Assembly (NCBI RefSeq): GCF_024519455.1
Contig: NZ_JALJRY010000013.1
Location: 62,001-126,000 of the forward strand
From: Streptomyces sp. STR69
GTDB taxonomy: Bacteria; Actinomycetota; Actinomycetes; Streptomycetales; Streptomycetaceae
Direction of reading: 5' to 3'
DNA length: 64,000 nucleotides
Position 1 is the first letter of the stretch. Every line of letters begins with the position of its first letter. Of this stretch, positions 33,153 through 41,545 are shown piece by piece. A program made the translations under genes and the position numbers. Under the pieces are notes generated by a model, which did not search any database, was not told the DNA's origin, and saw only the letters and a list, made by a program, of their open reading frames with translations.

Positions 33153-34508
33153 TCAGTTGACCGCCGCGCGCAGTTCGGCGACGACCGCGGCGAGCGCGGC
33201 GGCGAAGGCCTCGGCCTGCGGTTCGGTGATGGTGGCGGAGGTGACCCGGATCGCGCCCTGGTGAGCGGCCGGATCCGGCGCGAAGAGGTGCCCCGGCCGC
33301 ACGGCCCAACCCCGCTGCGCCAGGGCCGCGACCGCGGCGCGTCCGTCGACGTCGAGTTCGACCCATACGTTCAGCCCGTCGGGCCGCTGCGGGACGTCGA
33401 TGCCGTGGGTGACGACGTGGGTGAGGTTTTGAGTGACGCCATGGGCGTGCAGCTGCTCGACGAGCAGGCCGCTGCGCCGGGCGTAGAGCTCACGGGCCCG
33501 TTCGTGGAGTTCGTGGACTCGGGGATCGCGCAGGAGTTCACGGGTGATGTGTTGCAGCAGACGGCTGACCCATGCGGTGCCGGCGCTCAACCGCGCTTCC
33601 AGGCGCGCGGCGGTCTCGGCATCGGCGGCGACGAGGGCGAGTCGCAGATCCGGTCCGAGGAACTTGGACACGGATCGCACCAGCGCCCAGCGTGAACTGC
33701 TCGGCGGTGTGATCCGGTGGTACGACCGCGCGGAGACCGCCGCGAAGTGGTCGTCCTCGATCACCAGGACCTGGGGGTGCTCCGCGAGGACGGCACGGAG
33801 GTCGGCCGCCCGTTCCTCGGTGAGGCTCGCACCGGTCGGGTTGTGGGCCCGGGGTGTGCAGACGACCGCGCGGGCGCCTGCCTCCAGGGCGGCCCGCAGG
33901 GCGTCGGGGCGCAGGCCGGCGCCGTCGACCCCGACGGGCGCGGTGCGGTAGCCGTTCAGACGCAGGGTGCCGATGCTCGCCAGGAAGCAGGGGTCCTCGA
34001 TCGCCACCAGGTCCCCACGGGTGAGGTGGGCGTTCAGGAGCCGCTCGGTGGCATCCACCGCTCCATGCGTCACCAGCACGCGGAACGGCTGGTCGATGTC
34101 CTCGGAGAAGTCGGCACAGGCCCACATCTCCAGGCCGGCGTCGATGGCGGGCATGCCGTACAGCGGCGGGCTGTAGTCGCCGCGCCGGGCGGCGGCCAGG
34201 ATGTCGGGCAGCAGTCGCGGGTCGGGGTTGCCGCTGGCCAGGTCGACGCAGTCGCCGCCGACACCGACGCCTTCGCGCGCGAGCTGCGGTACCACCGCGA
34301 CGACCGTGCCGCCGCGGCCCCGCGTCTCGGCCACTCCCGCCTCGACAAGCCGTCGGTACGCGAGAGCGACCGTGTTCCGGTTGACGCCCAGTTCGGCCGC
34401 GAGCGTCCGTACCGGGGGCAGACTCGACTGCGGCGCCAGCTCGCCCAAGGCGACCTGGTCCCGCACGCTCCCCGCGATCTCGGCCGCGGTGGTGCCCCTG
34501 ATACCCAC
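33153..34508 (-). CDS. MocR-type (GntR HTH plus aminotransferase) regulator
   Basis: This 451-residue protein has an N-terminal GntR winged helix (PPVRTLAAELGVNRNTVALA, about residues 32-51) joined to a fold-type I aminotransferase domain. The PLP lysine is K282 in RSVSKFLGPDLRLA; the PLP-Asp loop is VIEDDHFAA, and NPTG appears in AHNPTGASL. MocR regulators bind PLP or its amino-acid adducts as signals (PdxR and GabR are examples). It begins at GTG 34508 and is followed after 35 bases by the DapA-family gene and the MFS gene, so it likely controls its own operon through the repeats at 34560-34585. Confidence 0.9.
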   Translation of the reverse strand: MGIRGTTAAEIAGSVRDQVALGELAPQSSLPPVRTLAAELGVNRNTVALAYRRLVEAGVAETRGRGGTVVAVVPQLAREGVGVGGDCVDLASGNPDPRLLPDILAAARRGDYSPPLYGMPAIDAGLEMWACADFSEDIDQPFRVLVTHGAVDATERLLNAHLTRGDLVAIEDPCFLASIGTLRLNGYRTAPVGVDGAGLRPDALRAALEAGARAVVCTPRAHNPTGASLTEERAADLRAVLAEHPQVLVIEDDHFAAVSARSYHRITPPSSSRWALVRSVSKFLGPDLRLALVAADAETAARLEARLSAGTAWVSRLLQHITRELLRDPRVHELHERARELYARRSGLLVEQLHAHGVTQNLTHVVTHGIDVPQRPDGLNVWVELDVDGRAAVAALAQRGWAVRPGHLFAPDPAAHQGAIRVTSATITEPQAEAFAAALAAVVAELRAAVN

Positions 34509-34559
34509 GTGATCGGCTCCGTCCGAGCTGAAGGAGTCATCCGCGCGAAAGGATTCGCT

Positions 34560-34585
34560 CTATGCCAACGTTTGTCCTATGCCAA
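34560..34585 (-). promoter_or_regulatory. Direct-repeat operator for the MocR operon
   Basis: CTATGCCAA occurs at 34560-34568 and again at 34577-34585, a 9-base direct repeat with a 17-base period, 51-77 bases before the MocR start. MocR proteins characteristically bind direct repeats near their own promoters. The minus strand reads TTGGCATAG in both units, and TTGGCA could also serve as a -35 element. Autoregulation is inferred. Confidence 0.6.
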
Positions 34586-34730
34586 ACATACGTCACAGGC
34601 GACCGCCGACACCAACGTCATCCCCTCCCCTGTCCGTGACCCCTCGTTGAGTGGGTGAAAACCCTGGACGTCGCCGGGGCCGGCTGCTTGCCTGACCGTG
34701 TGCGTCAACGCCAGGGGGAAGCGGGGAAGC

Positions 34731-36215
34731 ATGGACAGCACACTGATAGCCGCGCTCATCGGTGCGGCGGGCGGCGGCGTCGCCACGGCCGCCGGCGGAC
34801 TGCTGCGCACCCACAGCAACGCCCGCACGGCGGCCAGGCTGATCTACGCCGAACTGACCAGGAACAGCGCGGCAGTTGCGTACTACCGCAGGTACGGGCA
34901 CTGGGTGGCGCCCGCGCCGAGTCGCACCGCGTGGGACGACCACGGGCCGCTGCTCGCGCGCAAACGCGACAGCGGGATCTTCGAAGCCGTGCTGCGTGGC
35001 TACGAGGCCCTGGAAGCAATGCCGTTCATCACCGGGGACACCGTCTCCGAGGAGGCTCGCGAGGACCTGGCCCGGGACGCCGTGCAGCGGTTGGTGCGGG
35101 CGATCACGGAGATCGGCCAGGTGGCCCGCATCTCCAAGGGCCAGATCCGGGCGTGGACGAGCCGACTGGAACTGGTCGAACGCAGCGCCAGTCCGCTGGA
35201 CCCCGCGCTGCTGCGCTCCAGTGTGGTCCCACCGTTCATCGTGCAACGGCTGACCGACCAGGCTCCGCCGTTGCTCCTCCTCCGCCGGGCCGAGGTGTAC
35301 GTGGAGGAGGGGCGCGTCGTACGGAATCCGGACATGGCGTCGGCCGACGACGTGAAGCACGTGGTCTTCGACGCACGGTGGGGCACCGATCTCAACCGCC
35401 TGTCCACGGCGGCCCGTTCCACAGGTCAGGGTCCGGTGGGTGACCCGGCCGTCGACGAGACGTACGAGGGGCTCGTGGCCGCGTCGAGGTTTCTGCGGGA
35501 GGTCTTCGGCCGCGAGTACGTCGCGAGGCCCGGCGAGGGACCGATCGCGGCGGTCGTCCACTACGACCGGAAGTACAACAACGCGTTCTGGAACGGTGAG
35601 GTCCTGGTCCTGGGGGACGGCGACGACCGGATCTTCACCCGGTTCAGCAAGTGCCTCGACATCATCGGCGTCGAGGTCTGGAAGGGAATCGGCGAACTGA
35701 GTCCGATCCCCTACGACGGACAGGCCGGGGCCCTGCTCAACTCGATCTGCGATGTCTTCGGAGTGCTGCTCAAGCAGTACACGCTGGATCAGACCGTCGA
35801 TCAGGCGGACTGGCTGCTGGGCGCCGGTCTGCTGGCTCCCGGCGTCAACGGCCGCGCGCTGCGTTCGCTGAAGGATCCCGGCAGCGCCTACGACGACGCC
35901 GTTCTGGGCACCGACCCGCAGCCCGGGACGATGGACGGCTACCAGCACACGGAACACGACAACGGGGGCGTGCACCTCAACTCGGGCATTCCCAACCACG
36001 CGTTCTACCGTGTGGCCGAGCGACTCGGCGGCAAGGCGTGGGAGCGGGCCGGACAGATCTGGTGGGCGGCCCTCACCAGCGCCGAACTCCGCGAGAACGT
36101 ACAGTTCACCGACTTCGCCCGCCTGACGGCCACCGCGGCTCTCCGCCTCTACGGCGAGGGCGACGAACACCGCGCGGTTCTCGACGCCTGGTCCGCTGTC
36201 GGCGTCCTTGAGTAG
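34731..36215 (+). CDS. Membrane-anchored M4 (thermolysin-like) pseudopeptidase
   Basis: The ATG at 34731 (GGGGAAG just upstream) gives 494 residues with an N-terminal helix (STLIAALIGAAGGGVATAAG) that looks like a membrane anchor rather than a cleaved signal. After a helical region of about 200 residues comes an M4 peptidase domain, clear from FWNGEVLVLGDGD, the GALxxS-DVFG segment, DQADWLLGAGLLAPGV and DNGGVHLNSGIPNHAFY. The zinc site is destroyed: HELxHG is V314-E315-V-W-K318-G-I, and the third ligand Glu of GALNES is N337 (GALLNSICD). The active-site His of GGVHxNSG (H415) and the glutamate in the first motif remain. The rest of the fold is well kept, so this is likely a non-catalytic binding protein rather than decay. 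The MocR operon diverges from it. Confidence 0.8.
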   Translation: MDSTLIAALIGAAGGGVATAAGGLLRTHSNARTAARLIYAELTRNSAAVAYYRRYGHWVAPAPSRTAWDDHGPLLARKRDSGIFEAVLRGYEALEAMPFITGDTVSEEAREDLARDAVQRLVRAITEIGQVARISKGQIRAWTSRLELVERSASPLDPALLRSSVVPPFIVQRLTDQAPPLLLLRRAEVYVEEGRVVRNPDMASADDVKHVVFDARWGTDLNRLSTAARSTGQGPVGDPAVDETYEGLVAASRFLREVFGREYVARPGEGPIAAVVHYDRKYNNAFWNGEVLVLGDGDDRIFTRFSKCLDIIGVEVWKGIGELSPIPYDGQAGALLNSICDVFGVLLKQYTLDQTVDQADWLLGAGLLAPGVNGRALRSLKDPGSAYDDAVLGTDPQPGTMDGYQHTEHDNGGVHLNSGIPNHAFYRVAERLGGKAWERAGQIWWAALTSAELRENVQFTDFARLTATAALRLYGEGDEHRAVLDAWSAVGVLE

Positions 36216-36425
36216 GGGCTCACACGACACTCCCGTGGTGTTCCATCTCACCCCTCACACCCACAACATCCGAGGTCAGCGCGGTGCAGCGGTCCTCACC
36301 AGGGAGTTCGCCGGAAGTCCTGCGCGCGCTCCGACACCCGCATAGCGTGCGGTGACCGGGACCGCTCCCCCGCGTTCTCACGGTCGGCACTTCTTGGGGC
36401 CCACGACCCACTAGGAGACCTTGGA

Positions 36426-36860
36426 ATGTCCACCGACAGCTCCGAGTTACACCCGCTGCGCCACCGGCCCGCACGACACGCCTCCCCCACCCCGTCCTCT
36501 CCGCCACCCGCCGCGCACAGCAGCAACTGGCGTGCGGTCCGGGCCCGTTCATGGACCGGACCACACCGCGATCTACGACTCCTGCGCCGGGCCTGCCGCC
36601 GGCAGCGTCGCGTCGCCGCACTCGCCGCGCTCGGCTACTTCGTCGTCTTCCTCACCCTCACCGTCGCATTCCCCTCCGTCATGACCGCTCCCGCCCTGGG
36701 AGGCCTGCCCACGGGGCTCTGCCTGGCCCTGGTCCAACTCCCCGTCACCTGGCTGGCCGTGCTCTTCTACGAGTACACCGCGCGACGCCACGTCGACCCC
36801 CTCGCCCGCCGGGTGCGCCACCAGACGCCGCGCCCCCGCGACGAGCAGGCCGGGCCGTGA
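36426..36860 (+). CDS. DUF485-family small membrane protein
   Basis: This 144-residue protein has a long basic, Pro/Ser-rich N-terminus (about 45 residues) and two membrane helices (ALAALGYFVVFLTLTVAF and GLCLALVQLPVTWLAVLFYE), then YTARRHVDPLARRVR. DUF485 (PF04341, YjcH-like) proteins are encoded beside acetate/solute:sodium symporters, as here. Its stop overlaps the start of the symporter by GTGA, so they are translated together. AGGAG lies about 8 bases before the ATG. The role is unknown; assembly or partner function with the symporter is inferred. Confidence 0.85.
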   Translation: MSTDSSELHPLRHRPARHASPTPSSPPPAAHSSNWRAVRARSWTGPHRDLRLLRRACRRQRRVAALAALGYFVVFLTLTVAFPSVMTAPALGGLPTGLCLALVQLPVTWLAVLFYEYTARRHVDPLARRVRHQTPRPRDEQAGP

Positions 36861-38464
36861 CCGACTTCAAGGGCGCCGCACAGTCCTGGTCACTCGTGGC
36901 GTTCTTCAGCGTCGTCACCCTCACCCTGCTGCTGTGCGTGGTCACCGGCCCCGACCGCGACGACCTCGACGAGTTCTACACCGGCTACCGGTTCCTCTCC
37001 CCGCTGCGCAACGGCCTGGCCATCGCCGGGGACTACATCTCCGCGGCCACCGTCCTGACCGTCGGCGGCATCATCGCCCTCTGCGGCTACGACGGTGTCG
37101 TCCTGGCCCTGAGCACTCTGCTCTCCCTGCTGCTCCTGATGTTCCTGCTGGCCGAACCGCTGCACCACACCGGCAGGTTCACCATGGGCGACGTACTCGC
37201 CCGCCGGATGCCCGGCCGCGCGGTACGCATCACCGCGTGCGCCGTCACCCTCGCCGCACTGATGCCCATGATGGTCGTCCAGCTCGCCGGGGTGGGACAG
37301 CTGCTGGCATACGTCCTCGGCTTCTCGGACAGCACGATGCGCACCGGCTGCGTCGTCGGGGCCGGAGGGCTGATGATCACGTACGCGGCCCTCGGAGGCA
37401 TGCGCGGCACGGCACTGATCCAGATCCTGAAGACCGTGATCCTCCTCGGCTCGGGCCTGGTCGTCGCCGCGCTCATCCTGCACACGTTCGGCTGGAGCCC
37501 CCCGGCCATGTTCCGGACCGCCGCACAGAACAGCGGGGCAGGCCCCAACTACCTGCGCTACGGGCTCCAGTTCGCCGGCGGACGGCACCCCGCCCTCGAC
37601 ATGGTCAGCACCCAGTGCGCCATCGTGCTCGGCGGTGCGTCCCTCCCCCACGTCACCATGCGGATGTACACCGCCGGCAGCACCCGGCAGGTACGCCGCG
37701 CGATGTCCTGGGCCGTGTCGGCGGTCGCCCTGTTCATCGCCGTCATGACCGTCGTCGCGGTCGGCGCCACCGCCCTCATCGGCGCGAAGACCATCAGCGC
37801 CGCGGATCCGCGCGGCAGCACCGCCTATCTGCTCGGGGCGCGCGCCGCCTTCGGCACCGACCTCTCCCGTCCGGAGAGCCTGCTGTTCACCACCGTCACC
37901 ACGGCCATCTTCCTGACCCTGCTGGCCTCCGTGGCGAGCATGACCCTGGCCTGCGCCAACTCCCTCGCCCACGACATCGCGGCCCGCCCCGGCACACCGC
38001 CGCTGCGCGAAATGGCACTGGCACGGCTGGCCGCCCTGGCCGTGGGCATCCCCGTGATCGCGCTGGCCGTGCTCGCCCAGCACCGCAGTCTCCAGCCCCT
38101 CGCCATCCTCTCCTTCTGTCTGGGCGCCTCGGCGATCGCCCCGGCGCTCCTCTACAGCCTCTTCTGGCGCCGCTACACCCGCGCCGGCCTGCTGGCCACC
38201 CTCATCGGCGGCACCGTCAGCGTCCTCGTCCTCCTCCCCGGCACCAGCCTCGTCTCCGGCACTCCCCAATCGGCTTTCCCCGACGCCGACTTCAACTGGT
38301 TCCCGTTCACCACGACCGCTCTCGTCTCCGTCCCGGCCGGGTTCCTCAGCGGCCTCATCGCCACCGTGCTGTCCCGCAGAAGGTCCGACACCCGCGCGCG
38401 CAACCGCTACGAAGCCATCGAGCCCGTCCTGCTGGCCGGGCCGGCGCAACCCAAGAACGGATGA
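36857..38464 (+). CDS. Solute:sodium symporter (acetate permease ActP-like)
   Basis: The GTG at 36857 overlaps the DUF485 stop and gives 535 residues with about 13 helices. SSS-family features are seen: YTGYRFLSPLRNGLAIAGDY then ISAATVLTVGGIIALCGYDG at the first core helices, MGDVLARRMPGRAVR, and the ITYAALGGMRGTALIQILKT motif that marks the family. The DFY-x-GYR region and the YjcH-like partner point to the ActP branch, which takes up acetate or other short monocarboxylates with sodium. Substrate is inferred. No sensor kinase domain is attached. A strong terminator hairpin follows at 38496. Confidence 0.88.
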   Translation: MTDFKGAAQSWSLVAFFSVVTLTLLLCVVTGPDRDDLDEFYTGYRFLSPLRNGLAIAGDYISAATVLTVGGIIALCGYDGVVLALSTLLSLLLLMFLLAEPLHHTGRFTMGDVLARRMPGRAVRITACAVTLAALMPMMVVQLAGVGQLLAYVLGFSDSTMRTGCVVGAGGLMITYAALGGMRGTALIQILKTVILLGSGLVVAALILHTFGWSPPAMFRTAAQNSGAGPNYLRYGLQFAGGRHPALDMVSTQCAIVLGGASLPHVTMRMYTAGSTRQVRRAMSWAVSAVALFIAVMTVVAVGATALIGAKTISAADPRGSTAYLLGARAAFGTDLSRPESLLFTTVTTAIFLTLLASVASMTLACANSLAHDIAARPGTPPLREMALARLAALAVGIPVIALAVLAQHRSLQPLAILSFCLGASAIAPALLYSLFWRRYTRAGLLATLIGGTVSVLVLLPGTSLVSGTPQSAFPDADFNWFPFTTTALVSVPAGFLSGLIATVLSRRRSDTRARNRYEAIEPVLLAGPAQPKNG

Positions 38465-38495
38465 CACCTCTCCGACGAAACCGGGCCCGGGTCGA

Positions 38496-38519
38496 AGCCG
38501 GGGGCCGCGGCCCCCGGCT
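38496..38519. terminator. Perfect 12-base-pair inverted repeat, bidirectional terminator
   Basis: AGCCGGGGGCCG and CGGCCCCCGGCT form a perfect 24-base palindrome in the 67-base gap between the convergent symporter and GH25 lysozyme genes, an ideal place for a shared rho-independent-like terminator. A T-run is absent, which is common in Streptomyces. Confidence 0.8.
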
Positions 38520-38531
38520 CATCACGCCCTG

Positions 38532-39371
38532 TCAGTGGGCGGCGAACACGCGCAACGCGTCCGGGGAACCGTTGAACCGGTCGTGGTCACCGACCGTCTG
38601 CCCTGACGATGTGTACTGCCACATCGTGTACGCCGACCAGCCCGCCGGAAGCGCCCCCACCGACGAGGCGTACCGGGCCACCCACAGCGGGTTCGTGGCA
38701 CCGAATCCCCGATAGCCGCCGGTGCAGCTGTTCCACCAGCTGGTGGACGTGTAGATCACGGCATCACGACCGGTACGGGCCTTGTAGCGGTTCAGGAAGT
38801 CACCGATCCAGGTGACCATGCCGCTCGCGGACTTGCCGTAGCAGGAGTCCCCGTAGGGATTCCACTCGATGTCGAGTGCCCCCGGCAGGGTCCGGCCGTC
38901 GCCCGACCAGCCTCCACCGTGGTTCACGAAGTAGTCGGCCTGCGCGGCCCCACTGCTCCCGTCCGGTGTGGCGAAGTGGTAGGCCCCACGGACCATGCCG
39001 ACGTCGTACGCACCCGCGTACTGGTCGTCGTAGTACGGGTTGCGGTAAGAGGTACCTTCCGTGGCCTTCGTATAGGCCCACCTGGTACCGGCGCTCCAGA
39101 GACTGGGCCACGCCACAGCACGCTGATAGCTGGAGACATCGACGCCCTCGGTCTGCCCGGCCCGCTCCTCCGGGGACACCGCGCCGGTCCTGCCGCCCGT
39201 CCCGTCATGGGCCATGACGCCGATGCCCATGTAGGCGCTGCCCCGCACGGGCAAGGGTTCGTCCGTGGTCGGCGCGGGAGCCATACCGGTCACGGTGAGG
39301 AGAAGGCCCGACAGCACCACGGCCACGCACAGACGGAAGAACCCGTCCCAGGTTGATATTCGTCGTCGCAT
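38532..39371 (-). CDS. Secreted GH25 lysozyme (N,O-acetylmuramidase)
   Basis: This 279-residue protein starts at ATG 39371 with a signal peptide (FFRLCVAVVLSGLLLTVTG). The GH25 domain begins at residue about 80: GVDVSSYQRAVAWPSL with the first conserved Asp, YTKATEGTSYRNPYYDDQ, VRGAYHFATPDG, and the DxE pair in PGALDIEWNPYG. It ends with YTMWQYTSSGQTVGDHDRFN. This fold cleaves peptidoglycan between MurNAc and GlcNAc, as in Streptomyces cellosyl. Single domain, no binding repeats. A role in wall turnover or competition is inferred. Confidence 0.93.
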   Translation of the reverse strand: MRRRISTWDGFFRLCVAVVLSGLLLTVTGMAPAPTTDEPLPVRGSAYMGIGVMAHDGTGGRTGAVSPEERAGQTEGVDVSSYQRAVAWPSLWSAGTRWAYTKATEGTSYRNPYYDDQYAGAYDVGMVRGAYHFATPDGSSGAAQADYFVNHGGGWSGDGRTLPGALDIEWNPYGDSCYGKSASGMVTWIGDFLNRYKARTGRDAVIYTSTSWWNSCTGGYRGFGATNPLWVARYASSVGALPAGWSAYTMWQYTSSGQTVGDHDRFNGSPDALRVFAAH

Positions 39372-39577
39372 ACCGCCTATCCGAACCGCAACCGTGCCGC
39401 ATCGCACGTCATGTACCGCCAACCACGCCCACACCCCGTACTCGTGAGGCGTCCGTGGACCGGGCGTACGGCTCGACGAGGTGGAGGGCGCCGACGAAGG
39501 CGTACGACGACGTGATCTCCTGGATCGAGGCCGGCCCGGCCAGGTTCCCCCGCACACGACTGGAGTGGTGAAGAGCA

Positions 39578-40387
39578 GTGACGAAAGACCATGACCTGGA
39601 CGACGCGCTACGGGTGGCCGTGGAGCTGGCCGAGTGGGCCTCGGACACGATCCGCAACGGCAACGCCGGAGCCTCGGGGCCGGTCCGGCAGAAGGCGAGC
39701 CCGGCCGACATCGTCACGGACACGGACGAGGCGGTCGAGCGGCACGTACGGTCGGTGCTGCGGCGCGAGTTCCCTGGCTGGGGAATCGACGGCGAGGAGT
39801 ACGGCATCGAGGAGGGCGCGTCGGACGCCCCGCACTGGGTGATCGACCCCGTGGACGGAACCACCAACTACGCCCACGGGCTTGGCTGGTGCTCCTTCTC
39901 GCTGGGCCTCGCGCAGCCGGACGGCTCCCCTCTGCTGGGCCTGGTCGCGGACCCGTGGCGGGGCGAGGTGTTCACGGCCGTGCGGGGCGAGGGCGCGCAC
40001 CTCAACGGCGTCCCGATCCAGGCCGCGGACCACACGACGCTGACCGGCCATGTGTTCATGACGGAGTGGGCGGCGCACGCGCACTGGCCGGGCCTGGACG
40101 CGCTGCTGGCCCAACTGGCCGTCCGGCACTGCACGGTACGCGTGATGGGCTCGACGGCACTGTCCCTGGTGCAGGTCGCGGCGGGCCGGGCAGCCGCCGC
40201 CGCGATCGGCGAGTTCCACCCGGTGGACGGTCTCCCGGCGCTGCTCATCGCGACGGAGGCAGGGGCCGTCGCGGTACCCCAACTCCCGTCCTACGACGAA
40301 CCGTTGCTGCTGGCCGCGCCCGGAGTCGCGGCGGAGGCACGGGAGTTGTGGCAGTCGACGGTCAACCCTTCGGTCCCGCGACAGTGA
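39578..40387 (+). CDS. Inositol monophosphatase-family phosphatase
   Basis: This 269-residue protein has the Mg-dependent FIG/IMPase signatures: IDGEEYGIEEG with the first metal ligand Glu, WVIDPVDGTTNYAHG (DPxDGT motif) at about residues 89-103, and a third motif at GEFHPVDGLPALLIATEAGA where typical enzymes have WDxAAG. HPVDG keeps the Asp. Substrate may be inositol phosphate, histidinol phosphate or a sugar phosphate; nothing nearby decides. GTG start at 39578, with GGAG upstream. Its 3' end overlaps the convergent quinone-oxidoreductase gene by 26 bases. Confidence 0.88.
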   Translation: MTKDHDLDDALRVAVELAEWASDTIRNGNAGASGPVRQKASPADIVTDTDEAVERHVRSVLRREFPGWGIDGEEYGIEEGASDAPHWVIDPVDGTTNYAHGLGWCSFSLGLAQPDGSPLLGLVADPWRGEVFTAVRGEGAHLNGVPIQAADHTTLTGHVFMTEWAAHAHWPGLDALLAQLAVRHCTVRVMGSTALSLVQVAAGRAAAAAIGEFHPVDGLPALLIATEAGAVAVPQLPSYDEPLLLAAPGVAAEARELWQSTVNPSVPRQ

Positions 40388-41345
40388 CGACGATCTTGCC
40401 CTGCGGGTGGCCGTTCTCCAAGTGGCGGACGGCGTCGGCGGCTTCGGACAGCGGAAAGGTGCGGGCGACCACGGGAGTCAGCTCGCCCTTGTCGATGATC
40501 GCGTTGAGAGTCAGGAGGTCCGCACGGCGTACGATCGCGAGCATGCCCCGGAGCTTCTGGCCCCCGAGCAGCGAACGCAGCCCCATCTCCAGCCGGATGC
40601 CCGCGTCGGCGAACCAGCGGCTCCCGCCTTCGCCGCCGACGCGGACGAGGGTGCCGTGCGGAGTCAGCACGCCGCGCAGGAGCGAGACGCTGCGGTTGCC
40701 CGCGGCATCGAGGACGACGTCGTACCGGCGGGGCCGGTCGGTGATCTCCTCGCGGGTGTAGTCGATGACGTCGACGGCGCCCAGGGAACGGACGAAGTCC
40801 GCCGCTCCCGGACCACAGACCGCGGTCGCCTCGGCGCCCTGCGCGGTGGCGAGTTGGACGGCGAAACTGCCCACTCCACCCGAGGCACCAATCACCAGGA
40901 CCTGTTGGCCCGGTCGCAGACCTGCCTTGGCGTGCAGCGCCTGGAGGGCGGTGACACCGGAACAGGGGACGGCGGCGGCCTGTTCAAAGGTGAGGCTGTC
41001 GGGTTTGCGCGCGATCGCGCCGGCCTTGGCAAGGGCGAACTCGGCGAAGGAGCCCCGGCATTGGCCGTAGACGGCGTCTCCGGGCGCGAGGTCGCCCACG
41101 CCGGGGCCGACCGCTTCGACCACCCCCGCCCCGTCCCACCCCGGGACCGGATTCTTCGGCCTGCGCAGCCCGAAGACCAGCCGCGCGGGATAGGGCAGTC
41201 CGGTCATCAGGTGCCACACGTCGGGCCCGGCACCGGCGGCCCGCACACGGATCAGTACCTCGTCGGGGCCGGGCGCCGGGCGGTCGACGACCCGCAACTC
41301 CAGTACGTCCGCCGGGCCGTAGACATCCTGCACGATGGCTTTCAA
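40362..41345 (-). CDS. Zinc-binding-type NAD(P)-dependent quinone oxidoreductase
   Basis: This 327-residue medium-chain dehydrogenase starts at TTG 41345: GGAGGG sits 8 bases upstream and the family's KAIVQDVYGPADVLEL follows at once; no ATG/GTG lies closer in frame. Features: GROES-like N-domain (PGPDEVLIRVRAAGAGPDVW, VPGWDGAGVVEAVG) and a Rossmann NADPH domain with VLVIGASGGVGSFAVQLATA. The catalytic zinc cysteine of alcohol dehydrogenases is absent (GPDVW instead of C/D-H), as expected for quinone oxidoreductases. The 3' overlap with the IMPase gene means the two transcripts are antisense over 26 bases. Confidence 0.88.
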   Translation of the reverse strand: MKAIVQDVYGPADVLELRVVDRPAPGPDEVLIRVRAAGAGPDVWHLMTGLPYPARLVFGLRRPKNPVPGWDGAGVVEAVGPGVGDLAPGDAVYGQCRGSFAEFALAKAGAIARKPDSLTFEQAAAVPCSGVTALQALHAKAGLRPGQQVLVIGASGGVGSFAVQLATAQGAEATAVCGPGAADFVRSLGAVDVIDYTREEITDRPRRYDVVLDAAGNRSVSLLRGVLTPHGTLVRVGGEGGSRWFADAGIRLEMGLRSLLGGQKLRGMLAIVRRADLLTLNAIIDKGELTPVVARTFPLSEAADAVRHLENGHPQGKIVVTVAGPKG

Positions 41346-41545
41346 GGTGGTTGCCCTCCGTTCGGGTAGGGGCACCCACCCACCATCCCGCGACGGGGTG
41401 CACACGCCCAGCAACCCGGACGGAGGAACGGTCTCGACGGGTGCGGGGCGGCGGCGTCGGGCACGGGCAGAAAGGAATGCACCAACTCGGGGCATGGCCA
41501 ACGTATTTGACCCCGGCGGCCAGGATCACGGACGCAGCGCAGCCG

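Noticed and set aside
34698..34730. Upstream GTG start for the M4-like protein
   Set aside because: The extra 11 residues precede the membrane anchor without need and ATG 34731 has a better upstream purine run.
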